Source: Istiophorus platypterus (Eukaryota; Chordata; Actinopteri; Istiophoriformes; Istiophoridae). From it: a stretch of DNA of 64,000 nt. This document shows positions 37,886-49,994 of the stretch, piece by piece; within the stretch, counting starts at the first letter, position 1; every line of letters begins with the position of its first letter. The notes beneath the pieces are model-generated. The model did no database searches. It saw only the letters and a program-made list of their open reading frames with translations, and was not told the origin of the DNA. The stretch spans positions 13,404,089 through 13,468,088 of the forward strand of contig CM029112.1 of NCBI GenBank assembly GCA_016859345.1. The letters run 5' to 3'. The translations under genes were made by a program, and so were the position numbers.

Positions 37886-38103
37886 TTTAAACAGACGACA
37901 AATTACACCACACCCCTTCTAGTTCAGTATGTTTTATATATTGAAAAACCTCGAGTGATAAAAGTAAACATGATCTGAATTGAGCTGTAGTGAACGGTTT
38001 GTCCGCTTTGAGCCCCGGTGGCGAGGTCCTTACAAAACCATATTGAAACACTGCCTTTTCTGGAAGCTCAGTGTGTGGAGGGCTGTGACAAAGCCTGGCT
38101 CCT

Positions 38104-38105
<2 letters not shown>

Positions 38106-38151
<46 letters not shown>
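38106..38151. repeat. (CA)n microsatellite
   Basis: About 23 pure CA units. A long GT tract lies only 130 bases away, so the two are in inverted orientation. Confidence 0.95.
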
Positions 38152-38153
<2 letters not shown>

Positions 38154-38283
38154 ATCCATTCAGCACACAACTCACAGCCTACTCACTCACATGCTGTGTG
38201 GGCTGGCATTGTGTTTATTGCTCTGAGCTTTCATAGCACCAAGGCTATTAGCATTGTGAAATGCTGGATTCAGGCACAGTGAG

Positions 38284-38317
38284 CGTGTGTGTGTGTGTGC
38301 GTGTGTGTGTGTGTGTG

Positions 38318-38364
<47 letters not shown>
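38284..38364. repeat. (GT)n microsatellite
   Basis: About 40 GT units with a few GC and CT interruptions, close to and inverted relative to the preceding CA repeat. Confidence 0.95.
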
Positions 38365-38366
<2 letters not shown>

Positions 38367-38683
38367 TGCTGTGATGGTACATCAGTGTATGTGCATACAT
38401 GTGCCGAGGGGTATGAGCTAATATTTGTAAATAGAACAACACTATATCTCAGTGGATGTCTTTTTTTTTCAAAGCACCTACCTCCATGTGCTTGTCCTCT
38501 GGACTATGTGTGTTTTTGTGTCTATGTGTCTGTATGATAAAAGGAATGGGTGAGGTCACAGACTTGGGCTACAAAGGCTCCCAACCCAAGGTCTACTAGA
38601 GTACAAGCAACCTTTGTCAAGGCCATGTGTGGAGTGCTCTGTGCTGCATTACAATGGATCCGTGAGAGAGAGACATAGACAGC

Positions 38684-38688
<5 letters not shown>

Positions 38689-38732
<44 letters not shown>

Positions 38733-38733
38733 A
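38689..38733. repeat. (GA)n microsatellite
   Basis: Near-pure GA repeat with one extra G near 38720. Confidence 0.95.
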
Positions 38734-39026
38734 GGAGGCTCTAACAAATTGTATTGATTAGCAGGAAAAGGGTTCCACCTAATACCCCATCCGCTGTTAC
38801 TGCTGCCAACAGGAAAACAGCAGGATCTAAGGGATATTTTTCTTCTTTTAACTCTGCATAATGTGACATGGCTTTCACAGTTGAGTAGGCCAAGGGTTGC
38901 ATATTTTTCCTTCCTGTTTCCACTACATGTGTTTGTTTAATTTTGAGGTTGTGTTTGAGGACAACGTGTTTTTGATATTCTGATTCCTCATTCTGTCATG
39001 TTTGTGTCTGTGTGTACCTAAACATA

Positions 39027-40372
39027 CAGTCATGTCCATAAGGATTTTGACAGTGAAACGGCTTTCGCAAATTTCGCCTCTGTACACAACCACAACGGAT
39101 TTGAACTGAAGATATCAAGATGTGATTGAAGACCAGACTTTTAGCTTATTTCAAAGGGTCAATAAAAATATCACACAAAATGTTTAGGACATTCTTATAG
39201 ATAGTCCCTCATTTTCAGAGGCTTAAAAAGTGATTGAATTTTATACTATTTTTAATACTTGGATAAGAATCCTTTGTAGTCAATGACTACAAAAGATGCT
39301 GGAACCCATGGACACCACCAAATGCTGAGTTTCGTCCCTTGAGATGCTTTGCCAGGCCTGTGCTGCATCCACCTTCAGTTGCTGCTTGTTTGTGGGTCTT
39401 TATGCCCTCAGTTTTGTCTTCAGGAAGTAAAAAATGTGCTCACTTGGGTCGAGGTCAAGTGACTGGCTTGACCAACGAAGAATATTCTATTTCTTTGAGA
39501 ATCTCTCGAGTTGCTTTCACAATGTGTTTAGTACATTAACCATCTGTACTGGGAAGCACCGTCCTGTTAGTTTTGCAGCATTCTGAAGAATTCATCCTGC
39601 TGCTTCTATCAGCTGTCCCATCATCAATAACATCCAACGACCCTGTTGCTTTGGCAGCCATACATGTCCAGGCCATAACACTGCCTCCATATCTGACAGA
39701 TGATGTGGTGGCTTTGGATCACAAGCTGTTCCTTTCTTTCTTGATACTCTTCCCTTCCTGTCATTCTAGTACAAGTTAATCTTGGTTTCATCTGTCCAAA
39801 GAATCTTGTTCCAGAACTGTTTAGGCTTTTTTAGATGTTTACTGGCAAAGCCTAATCTGGCCTTTCTTTTTTTTTTCGTGTGAATATTGGTTTGCACCTT
39901 GCGATAAACTCTCTATTTACATTCATGACTGAGCGAGTGTCCTTGACCTTTCTAGATGTTGTGAAGGCTGTTTTTCTTCACCAGGGAAAAAAATTCTGTG
40001 ATCGTCTATTTTAGTCTTCCATGGTTTTCCAGGCCTTTCAGTGTTGCTGAGCTCACCAGTGCATTCCTTCTTTTTAAGAGTGAAACAGATTGTTTATTTG
40101 GCCACTTCTAAGGTTTCTTCATCTGTTTGATAGGTTTGTGTTTGCTTTTACAGCCCAATGATGGGCTCCTTCATTTGCATCGCACCTCTTTGGACCACAT
40201 ATTGAGAGTGAACATGAACAGCTACCAAATGCAAGTTTGACCAATGAGATCAATTCCAGACCTTTTATTAGCTAAATTCATAATGAAATAATGAGAGAAC
40301 AGGCCACACCTGGACATGAAACTGATTTTTGATCGATTGTCCAATTTCTTTTGAGCCTCTGAGCATGGTTAA
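39027..40372 (-). mobile_element. Decayed Tc1-like transposon
   Basis: The left end CAGTCATGTCCATAAGGAT follows a TA dinucleotide (39025-39026), the Tc1/mariner target. The left inverted-repeat segment TTTTCAGAGGCTTAAAAAG (about 39212-39230) is mirrored on the right by CTTTTGAGCCTCTGA (about 40350-40364). The outer part of the right repeat appears to be missing. The body carries a minus-strand transposase remnant. The element is a fossil and cannot move by itself. Confidence 0.85.
39300..40200 (-). pseudogene. Tc1-like transposase pseudogene
   Basis: Read on the minus strand from the ATG at 40200, the sequence begins Met-Trp-Ser-Lys-Glu-Val and shifts frame within ten codons, where family members read straight through. 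The motif QFWNKILWTDETK (about 39784-39820) holds the first catalytic Asp of the DDE/D triad. The second Asp, normally in QMDNDPKH, has been lost: the codons near 39535-39550 read Gln-Met-Val-Asn-Val. The C-terminal stretch resembling AWQSISRDETQHL lies at about 39310-39350. Several further shifts and stops break the frame. The DNA-binding half is degraded and the enzyme is inactive. Assignment to the Tc1/mariner superfamily is secure; the subfamily is not determined. Confidence 0.85.
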
Positions 40373-40978
40373 TGCTTTCCCTCACCCCTGACTAGCATCC
40401 CTGTCCCTGCTGTTCTTTTAATGCACAAGGGAGGATCAAATGCAGAGGACAGACGCAGAAGGGCTCATTGCAAACACTCGGGAAGAGGTAGGTGTGGTAA
40501 AGATGTTTGGTGGCGAGAGCTGAAGGCTGAGGGATGCTGGTGTCTGATGAGGCAGAGCAGAGTGGATCAGGGCTGAGGAGTGAGCTGTGCTTTGTGCTGA
40601 GTTACTGGGAAGCTGTGACTGGCAAAGCAGAGCAGAGTCACAGGCTGGCAGGTTGAGAGATCCTTGAGCATGAGGAACAATAGCTTGAACACTCTATTCT
40701 GGCGGGTCAAAGGACGTGTTCACCACACAGGCTAACACAACAATCTGGCGATGAGTAGAAGAAAAGTGAGGGGTTGAAAAACTGCACAGACTGATGAGGT
40801 GATGGAAACTGGCCTTGCAGGCAGATCTGCAATCGGGTAGGCAGGAGTAAGAGCGGAGCGCCACACTCATGCCGCTAAAACGTTAAGAAACAAAAAGAGA
40901 TAGACGGGACGGGAAAAGGTACAGGGATGAACAGCAGGAAAAACAAGGGGAAACAAGGGGCACAGCCAGGACCATGAC
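40373..40978. other. Unclassified insert between two Tc1 remnants
   Basis: This 600-base purine-rich, GC-richer stretch, with words such as GAGGCAGAGCAGAGTGGATC, separates two unrelated Tc1-like fragments. It ends in AGGACCATGACAG where the second fragment begins. It has no long frame. It looks like repeat-derived sequence, perhaps an LTR-element piece, but I cannot classify it. Confidence 0.35.
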
Positions 40979-41345
40979 AGCCACCGAAAAACACCCCTGC
41001 AGCACAATGCTGCCACCACCATGCTCCCGCGTTGGGATGGTGTTGGGCAGGTGATGAGCCGTGTCTGGTTTCCTCCAGAGACGACACTTAGAATTGAAAC
41101 TAAACATTTCAACCTCGGTTTCACTAGACCAGAGAATCTTGTGTTTCACAGTCTGAGAGTCCGTTAGGTACTTTTCTTTCTTTTTTTTTTGTAAATACCA
41201 AGTGGGTTCCCTGGTTACTTTAACTGAGTACAGGCTTGCCTCTGGTCACCCTGCCATAAAGCCCAGATCAGTGGATTTCTGCATTTATGATTGTCCTTCT
41301 GGAAGTTTCTTCATCTCCACACAGGATCTCTTGAGCTCAGCCAGA
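40979..41345 (-). pseudogene. Second Tc1-like transposase fragment
   Basis: On the minus strand the sequence reads VKHKILWSSETEVEMFSFN and continues through CRLWRKPDTAHHLPNTIP and HGGGSIVLQGC, the central part of a Tc1 transposase. The usual catalytic Asp in the W-S/T-D-E-T motif is Ser here (WSSET). This fragment belongs to a different Tc1 lineage from its neighbour. Homology breaks off near 40979, and the N-terminal half is frameshifted or low quality toward 41345. It is only a remnant. Confidence 0.8.
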
Positions 41346-41614
41346 AGGATCAAGTAGTGCAGCTGGGGTGTGGCGTGTTTCACAATAAACCCTGTTGGAA
41401 GATCACTGGGGGGGTAAAGGTGCCAGGAGAGCAAGAATATTGCCCCTGGGTTGAAGGACACATGTTGTGTTGTGTGAGTGTTTTTAAAAGTGTGTGTGTT
41501 TATGTGTGTTTCAGAGCTGAATGTGTAACATGGGAGGGGTCGATGAGTGTGGGGGATGTGGACTAATTTTGGAGGGTGTTTTTCGGTTTCTTCTTGAGTA
41601 TCATTTTGTGTGTG

Positions 41615-41618
<4 letters not shown>

Positions 41619-41673
<55 letters not shown>
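41619..41673. repeat. (TA)n microsatellite
   Basis: About 27 pure TA units, preceded by a short TGTATG stretch. Confidence 0.95.
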
Positions 41674-41677
<4 letters not shown>

Positions 41678-42163
41678 AACCTCAAAAATGTGTGTGTATG
41701 TAGGCTATTTGTGTTTCCTATGTTACATAACAAGTATGGCATGAATGCAGTGTAGTGATAAAGGTTAGCCGCCCCTCTCTTTTTCAGTTTTAAAAAATGT
41801 CCAACAGCCGGACTGACTCATCAACACAGTTATACACTCTACACCTGTTACTATGGGCCTCACACACAAATGGCTGGTAAAAGTACTAGAATTTTCCTGC
41901 CATAATTAAATTAAAGCAGAATTACTGAATCATACACAACAAAATGGGATAACTTATGTAGCTATAGATGTATAGAATATGCATATTAACACACAAACAT
42001 AGCTCTGTGCATGGGAGCTGTGAATGAGCTGGATAAAAACAACCCCAATGAGCCTTGTATTAAACAAAACTACAAGAGCAAAGTAAATGCTCAAAATTAC
42101 ATAAAGGGATTGCAAAAGCATTTGAGTGAACACCAAAATATCTGCTCATAAATCTTAAAAACT

Positions 42164-42283
42164 ATTCTCTTCTCTTCTCTTCTCTTCTCTTCTCTTCTCT
42201 TCTCTTCTCTTCTCTTCTCTTCTCTTCTCTTCTCTTCTCTTCTCTTCTCTTCTCTTCTCTTCTCTACTCTTCTCTTCTCTTCT
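42164..42283. repeat. (TTCTC)n pentanucleotide array
   Basis: About 24 units of TTCTC span 120 bases with a single substitution near 42266 (TCTAC). The period of 15 bases per 5 codons gives an artefactual Glu-Glu-Lys-Arg-Arg frame on the minus strand. A GT array follows within 65 bases. Confidence 0.95.
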
Positions 42284-42341
42284 GTATGTCTTCAAGGGGG
42301 ATAATTGTAGATGTTGCATCAGTGTGCATATGCATGTGTTG

Positions 42342-42344
<3 letters not shown>

Positions 42345-42389
<45 letters not shown>
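42345..42389. repeat. (GT)n microsatellite
   Basis: About 22 pure GT units. Confidence 0.95.
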
Positions 42390-42391
<2 letters not shown>

Positions 42392-43543
42392 TGTGTGTTT
42401 CACACAGTGAGAAAGGGAAGCTCTGGCAGACAGCAGCACATGCCATCTGCTGCTGTACACCTCAGTGCAATGTTATATACAAACACAAATCTTCCACACA
42501 CACAGACACAAATGTCTAAATGAACACGATACATTTGTACTTATGCCCCCCCCCCAAATTCAAGTGTAGCTGGAGGAGGAAACTAATGGCTGCTCAGGAA
42601 GAAGACAATTTAGGCTCTGAGCAGACATTATAAACAGATACAGAATATGGGAGGATGGCTCAAGGACAAAATCATATTACCTGGCAACTGTACATGTCAG
42701 AATGTACACACACACACACACGCCTATTTCCAAAGCATGGGAGTCAAATGTATAAAGTGTTTTTTTTTTTTTTCTGAGCCACAAAATCTGACCTTAAAAG
42801 GAATACATACTACATGGGATTGTTGAGCCCCACCTGTTGATGCGATTTTAAGAGATGTTTCATGTTCATTTGAATAGCACACTCATCTGAGCCAGTAAGC
42901 TTTAGGAAAGTAGGCTCTATTAGAATGACAAGCAAGACTATTCAATCAAAAAGAAGTAAATGATTGGTTTTTGTAAATGGTTTCTCTCTCCAATCTTTTG
43001 GTAAGAACAGAAATGAAAGGCACTACGACGCTGCCGGTACGTGGTACTCGTGCAGTCACGTTACAGTACTCGGAATGGACAGCTTGGCAGGTTAAAAGTA
43101 AAGAAATCAGAGGCGGCCCCATTTTGCCATCTGTCATTGCTGCAATGTTGTGGCGTTACAAGATTTGTCGTCTCCTTATGAATTCGGTTTACATTGCAGC
43201 AGTTCAGGCATAGTGACATCCCTGAACAAACTTTCGATGGGATCTCCCTTTCGCCTGCTGCGGTCTATTCATGCATCCTATTGATGGTGGTTTGGCAGGG
43301 GACGTCCTCCAAGGGAAATCACTAACGGCTGTCAGGCTCACTCCATCCCTCAGTGATACAGAACCACTTTCTTTTTGTCTTTCCTTATTTTTTAATTCTT
43401 CTTTTCTTCTCCCGTTCCCTTTCTGTCTGTCAGTTGTTTTGGCCAAGATTTGCATAGGGCCTCAGTTTCTCTGACACAGCAAACACACTCACGCATTATT
43501 TGAGCTTGTGTTTTTTTTGTCTCACTGGCACAGGACACTGAAG

Positions 43544-43556
43544 AGGTCAAAGGTCA
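43544..43556 (+). promoter_or_regulatory. Perfect DR1 nuclear-receptor motif
   Basis: AGGTCAAAGGTCA is the consensus direct repeat with one-base spacing bound by HNF4, RXR heterodimers (PPAR) and COUP-TF factors. It is followed by an ACGTCA half-CRE at 43558-43563. Only the motif is observed; regulatory use is inferred. Confidence 0.35.
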
Positions 43557-43663
43557 AACGTCATGTGATTGGGATGTTTAATACACACTGACATACTGCC
43601 TAAGCTGCTCAGGACGAAAGCATGAGGTCATGGGATCTGCCACACATAAACACATGCACACAC

Positions 43664-43689
43664 AAACACGCACACGCACACACACACAC

Positions 43690-43738
<49 letters not shown>
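43664..43738. repeat. Compound (CA)n microsatellite
   Basis: CA and CG-containing dinucleotide units over about 75 bases with a CACC interruption. Confidence 0.95.
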
Positions 43739-43741
<3 letters not shown>

Positions 43742-45906
43742 AGCCTCAATTGGATGTGAGCTGCACATGAGGATTTCAGCTACAGCCTGCTTAGAGGCAT
43801 TTTCCTTGCAGCCAAGGAGACACATATATGTAAAGTAAACACTTACTCGTCCACACACCCACAAGCACTCCTGCTTGACAAAGGTCCGTCTGTGGAAAGC
43901 GTCATTTATCTTGCTTTTTACCTGTTGATTACTAATCATCCCTTCCCTAAACAAATCTGAAAGGACAAATTATTCACCCGTGCAGCCCGGCTCCCCTTCC
44001 ACACAGCAGCTTTTATGTTCAAGCAGGTCACCCACTCTCTTTTGGTGAGAATTGTTTTCGACTCATATGGTAATATGGAAGAGGGAAAAAGAGGTTTATG
44101 GTTTTCCTGCCATTCAAACACACAGAGGGAGCCTTTCCATAACAAATGATAAAAGCATTGATTAAAATTCATACTCTCTCACAGCGAGGAGGCAAAAACT
44201 GGGGAGAGGGAACCTGACTGCAATCCAAAAATAGTTAGGAAGCAACTTCTCTCCTTCTCTGTCTCTGACAGGCCCAGGCATTTCCTTCCATTTCAAGTAG
44301 TGAACGATTGTGTAATGCTTCTCCGCTCGAAATAAGGTCAGACACCCTGAGCCTTATGATATACATGTACATTAATGTGTGTGAAATTGAGCAAACCTAC
44401 TGTCCTTGTAGCTCAATATTCTCTGTAAACTGCAGACAATGTAGTAACCCTGTAGGACTCGACATGAATGATGGAAAAAAGCAGTAACTGATTTATATAC
44501 GCATTGTAAACTGTACCTATTCATGGAATAGTCCTTAGGAGACGATGACTTACCAAGGAAACTATCTGACGTGCATATTTCTCAACTCCATGGGCCCCCT
44601 GGTCTAAACTAGGGTCTTGGTGAGTGACTTATTATGTAAGGGCCAACTTCGGTCAGATGTTACAAAGGCAAAGATGGTAACAAACGACTCAGAGTTCTGT
44701 GGTGAAACTGAAATGCATTTTGAAAGCACCAAAACAGAGAGACAAAAGAGGCAATTGATTTGCTTGTATAGAGGGTGTTCATTTTATTTTGCTCGGATGA
44801 TAGAGTTACCACTATTATTATCATAAGTATCATTATTATTATTATTATTCGGTTAAAGAATGCTCCTTATTGAGTGAGTTGATAAGAGTTGATTGAATTT
44901 GGTAAATAATGTGGGTAAATGTTGACCCTCTCATTTCTTTCTATAAAGGAAAATGTCATGTGAAGATTTTGGGTTGAAAAGGAAATTAGTCAAGGGTATT
45001 TTACCTGAATTCCTCTCACCTAATTAAAAGAATAACTGTCCCTTGAATGCGTCAGACTCATTATCATTGTGTCCAAAGGATTCTGTGTTAGATGTTTTTG
45101 CAACTCTTGATAATGGGCAGCATGAAACTGACCTTAGGGCAACAACTCAAACATCCAACAAACTGTTCCAAGCGAACTTTTGCCGTCAGTAGTCAAGCAC
45201 TCCCTCCAGTGTCTGCAGAGCCTTATAGCATTTCAGCAGAGACTTACATCCATTGGTCCCTCTGGTGCCACAGCAACAGGGGCTGTGAAGTCACCGTGGC
45301 CGTAAGCAGAAACAGTGCTATTTACAGTGCCTGTATAGACATGAGGTCTGTCAGTGAGAAGAGGCCTGGTATATTTTCTACATGAACAAAAACAGGCTGG
45401 TGTCTGGTTTCAATTTCACTTGCGCACCTGATCTGGGGAAAGGAATGGATGATGTTTTTACCTCGATTTATGTTCAGGTGACATAAATTAATGATATGAG
45501 GCATTAAGGTTTGTGTGCATAGCACAGCACTTGAGGCATCCATGCAGCTCTTTCAAAACACATTATAATGCTACTATAGTAGTATGATATTTCCAAAATC
45601 TAACAACAAACCTGATGTTTTTACCCATAAAACCTGATTACAGCAGAATTTTGAGTTCCCCTGTCATGTGTCAAAACTGAATGTATGATGAGACTTTCTA
45701 TTACACTGACAACAAAAAGATGACAAGATGCGGCATCATGTTGTTTCTGCACAAACCAAACACTTTCATGTGCCAAGGCATAGTGACTCTGGGCTCTGTT
45801 GTTACTTTATCACAGTGGCTTTGTCACAGAACTTTGGGTCACATATCTGTCTTGGGACCCACGATGACTTTTTGCGAGATACATCAGTAACAAGAGGTTT
45901 CCTGGC

Positions 45907-46519
45907 CAGTGTTGGGCAAGTATCTTGAAGAATGTAATCATTTACACATGAAATATTTTCATTAAAAAAAGTTACTACATTACTAATTACTCAACAGAGA
46001 GTGTTGTAAATGATTAGGTTACTTGTTACTTAACTTTCATTACTCAGCCCAGTTCCATTCAGAGTCTTTTAAAAAACTTGAGACCTAAATACTCATATGT
46101 TATGAAGTACCCGTCATCAAAGTGAAGACCGCCACCCTCCAATTCTGAACTAAATCAGTTGTTTGTTGTATATAACATTACTGCAGGGTAACGTTAGGAG
46201 AGCGGGCTACAGTATGAACAAACAAAATCTAAATAAGACAAGCTTGGCGTTACTGGGGGGCGGGGAGGGTGGGTGATGGTGGTGGTGGTGGTGGTGTGGG
46301 GGTGTTACATCTAGCACATACCGGACTAGTCCATCCATTGAAAACTGATATCACTCCTCTGTCAAACTAAAACAGCAACCAAGTCGACCCCCGAACGGCC
46401 AAAGTAATAGAGCATTGCTATGATTTGTTTTAGATGTAACATATTTACTGTATTTCAAATAGTAATCCCCTTTGATGCTCATTACTGGAAAAAGTCACAC
46501 ATTACTGTACTGTACACTG
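45907..46519. mobile_element. Possible non-autonomous hAT-like element
   Basis: It begins CAGTGTTGGGCAAGTA, the start typical of a very common fish hAT-type repeat. It continues with repeated TTACT/ATTACT words on both flanks. It ends ...CATTACTGTACTGTACACTG, so the outer six bases CAGTGT/ACACTG are inverted. I see no clear 8-base target duplication and no transposase frame. The centre carries a G-rich GGT repeat (46255-46308). Confidence 0.45.
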
Positions 46520-46528
46520 TTAATGGTG

Positions 46529-46584
<56 letters not shown>

Positions 46585-47502
46585 ATGTATGTGCTAGCAC
46601 ACATCACAAGCCTGATACTAATCATTATAAGCAGTGAACCATTTGATGGAGAAGATCATCTCTCTCTCTCTCTCTCTCTCCAGTCTTTGTCTGACAGCAT
46701 AACCCCTTTCATCTCAAAACACTCATAGACGAGCCTGTATCACTGAAAGCTGCCGTGTGCTGGGATTCTCCGATTTCGTAGTAAAAGATATTCAATATCA
46801 GTCGCATCGACAGTAGCTGATTTTGTTTGCTTCTGTCCTGCGGAGCAGCTGCTCTATGCTGCCATTCTGCTGGGTCAAATTAGAACAGCAGTCTTCGTCC
46901 AGAAAACCAAAACAATGTGAAATCCCTGAGTAACTCTGTGTGATGCTGGTTTGGGATTAGAACATTTTGTCCCGAGCATCCCCTCGTCCCCACCTCCTCC
47001 CTCTGTCTCTTTTTTTGGCCACTCCCCACCCCCTCGCTCTCTCCCTCTCTCTGGTGTCTGTTTTGATTTTTTTATGTATCATTTTCTGTTACTCTCTCTA
47101 TCATTCCCATTTAAAGAAGCCTGGAGTTTAATTGGAACTAAAAATGATTTTCACTTTAGCCTGCGCATAAACAATTTCCTTTTTGTATCAACATTATCTC
47201 TCTATCTGAATTCAAACTAACAGACAAGGTGTATGTGTGAATAATACATTTGTGCTAATGACCTGAATTAAAACCAGGCTGGTTGATCTGACATCTCATT
47301 AAAAATACAGCACATCTATATTTCACAAACTGGAAGCCTCCAGCATTTGTATGTTTGTTTGTTTAATGCACATAGGTTTTATTTAAAGCCTATTTATGCT
47401 TGAAAGTATTTGAATCTGTGATTACACGTGTGCCGTGGTGGCTGACGGCCAGCACTGTCTGACTAGTTTTGAACCATAGTTTCCAATCTATGGCGCACGC
47501 GT

Positions 47503-47541
<39 letters not shown>

Positions 47542-47985
47542 TGCTTACATTCAGATACAGACACACAAATGATGATGCAGTAGACATAAAATTTACTCAG
47601 ATTGGTGGTGAGTGGTAGGGAGTCTTTTTTTTTGTACTGATGGCAGTATGGTAGTTTTTTAGTTTAGTTCTGCTTTTTTTTCCTGTACTGATCATTAATG
47701 GTGTGAATGCACATATTTCTACATGTAAGCACACTGTATTTGTGTTTGGTTCCATGTCATGGTATCTTCAATGACATATTTAAATCTCAAGTGGTATTTA
47801 GCACCCTAGCCACTCCTTATCTGAGAATTAGAGGGAAAAAGTTTATCGCATCGTGCAAGGCTGCAATCTAATACAGAAAATTGCTGTTCCTCTTTCATAT
47901 AATGGTTATTATTCACACTAAAGAGGGTGCGGACAATGTTATGAGAGTCCTGCATGGTTGTGATGCAGCTTCCACTTGATTTCTT

Positions 47986-48094
47986 GTCTGTCTGTCTATC
48001 TATCTATCTATCTGTCTATCTGTCTATCTGTCTATCTGTCTTTCTGTCTGTCTGCCTGTCTTTCTGCCTGTCTGTCTGTCCGTCTATCTCTCTA
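47986..48094. repeat. (TCTG/TCTA)n tetranucleotide array
   Basis: About 27 four-base units alternate TCTG and TCTA with occasional CCTG or TTTC variants. Confidence 0.95.
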
Positions 48095-49933
48095 GATGTA
48101 ATAAAGTAGATATAGATACAACAGAGAGATTTGAGGTAACAGTGTCCTAGTTTCCCCCTACATTGAGCAGGTACTATTTTTAGAAAGCAGAAAGATAAGG
48201 GGGGAAACGAATCCCCTGGAGTCGACCGCCGCAGTTTTATGTTCTGGACAATTTACACCCTCCTTATGCTACAATGACCTTTCTCCCTTCATCGTTCACT
48301 CATCCCAGACCCCACCCCCCCCAACCCCCTGCACCCCCCCAACCCCCTGCATCCCCCCATCCCATACCCTCCGCTCCTCCATATCCTCCCTCTGTCCTCT
48401 TCTCCCTTCTCCTGTCCCCTTCCCCCTCTTCCCTTCCCCCTCCTGCACTTTTAATTGCGCTCATCTTCCATGCTTCCAGTTTTCTTCTTGCTTTATGTCT
48501 CACCTCTGCCAAATTGTCTCCTCTCTCTCTTCTTCAGTCAGCAAACACTGCCATATTTTTAACCAGCCAGACGTTTAAAAAAACATGCAGAGCTTATGTT
48601 CACCATCCACCCTCCTTCACCTGTCTTGAATAATAAACAAGGGGAGGACTGCAATACTGCAAGTCAAGTTGCGTATAAAATTTAAAGGAGAATATCAAGC
48701 TTGTACATCAGGGTGTTTTTGGATGTTCTTGTTTATATAACCGCATACTAAAAACTTCAAAAAGATATGTCTTCTTTGTGACTGTAAAAATTTCTACTCC
48801 TACTCATATCACTGACCAAGAGCCAACAATGTTATACCACTGCACTCGTACTGCGTGTTTGTGTGTGCACATTCGTGCTTGGATTTTTTTTGACTGCACG
48901 AATGTGTTGCGGTGGTGTTACACATTCTATCTTGGTAATTTATGACTTTCAGTCTTACTGTCCCTCTGATAATCCCTTCCATTCTAACAAATTTTTATTC
49001 TATCTAAACAAACAGACCAGCTGTGCTTGGGAGAGCTGTTATTGACATCATGTGTGTGGGTGCACATATCCAGTGCATCGGGCATGATATACCAGACCAT
49101 CTGGCTTTAGCTTACTCCTTATGGGAGCTATCGTAGGGCAAGTGACACTGTGTGTATGTGTGTGTGTGTGTGCATGGGGGGGGGGGTTGAATTGTGTGTG
49201 CATGTGCATGTGCATGTTGACATTTTCAAAAAAAAAAAAAGGAAATTGCATTAAATTCTGTTTTGAAGCTGGGATGTAAAAGAACATCTGTCCAGTGAAT
49301 ACAACATTCACTATACCTATTTGTCTATTGTTAGGCCCCAAAATCTTTATTTTCTTGATTCAAGTGCACAGATCTGCTTCACCCAGTTATATTTATAAAA
49401 GATAGTGACTCTTATTTTGAGAAGCTTCCCCTACTGATTGCAAGTTATTTTTGTTCTACTTCAGGTGCAGAATTGTATCCTTAAAATAAATTCACGATAG
49501 TTAAATGTGAGTTTAACTGACTTGTTAAGAGGAATATTTTATTCGGTTTATTCTGATACACTTAGTCTTATTCTAGTAACCAACTGTGTTAAATATTGTG
49601 CTGCCATCCAGTGGACATCTTCATTTATTGCACAAAAAGTGGTAATGTTTTCTCAATGTCTGCCCTTTTTGTCAATCTCCACCACACAGACAACTGGAAC
49701 TTAATGCAAAAGTAATTACAGCACAAGCCCTATAAAATCCTACACACACTTTAAAAAGCGCACTCTCAGTTATCATGATAATATTTTATTTTGTTGTCTT
49801 AATGTTTTTTTTCTTACAAGATTTTAGTTACATTAGTCCATTTATTATGGAAAACTGGAAAAGAGCTCAGTAGAGTTATGGGCAGACTGTCCAGTTATCC
49901 AAAGCAAAGGGGGATATAAAGTGCATAGATCAA

Positions 49934-49934
<1 letters not shown>

Positions 49935-49991
<57 letters not shown>
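49935..49991. repeat. (CA)n microsatellite
   Basis: About 28 pure CA units followed by a short GCAT repeat. Confidence 0.95.

Positions 49992-49994
<3 letters not shown>

Larger units (their letters stand above)
41346..45906. other. Intergenic region, microsatellite-rich
   Basis: No coding exon or RNA gene is supported. It contains TA, TTCTC, GT and CA arrays, an ATT-rich patch at about 44815-44850 and one perfect DR1 nuclear-receptor motif at 43544-43556. Confidence 0.55.

Noticed and set aside
40883..41149. Independent protein-coding gene
   Set aside because: The translation matches the middle of a Tc1 transposase and stops matching near 40979. It is a transposon fragment.
42155..42460. 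Frame with repeated Glu-Glu-Lys-Arg-Arg
   Set aside because: It is produced by the TTCTC pentanucleotide array read on the minus strand.
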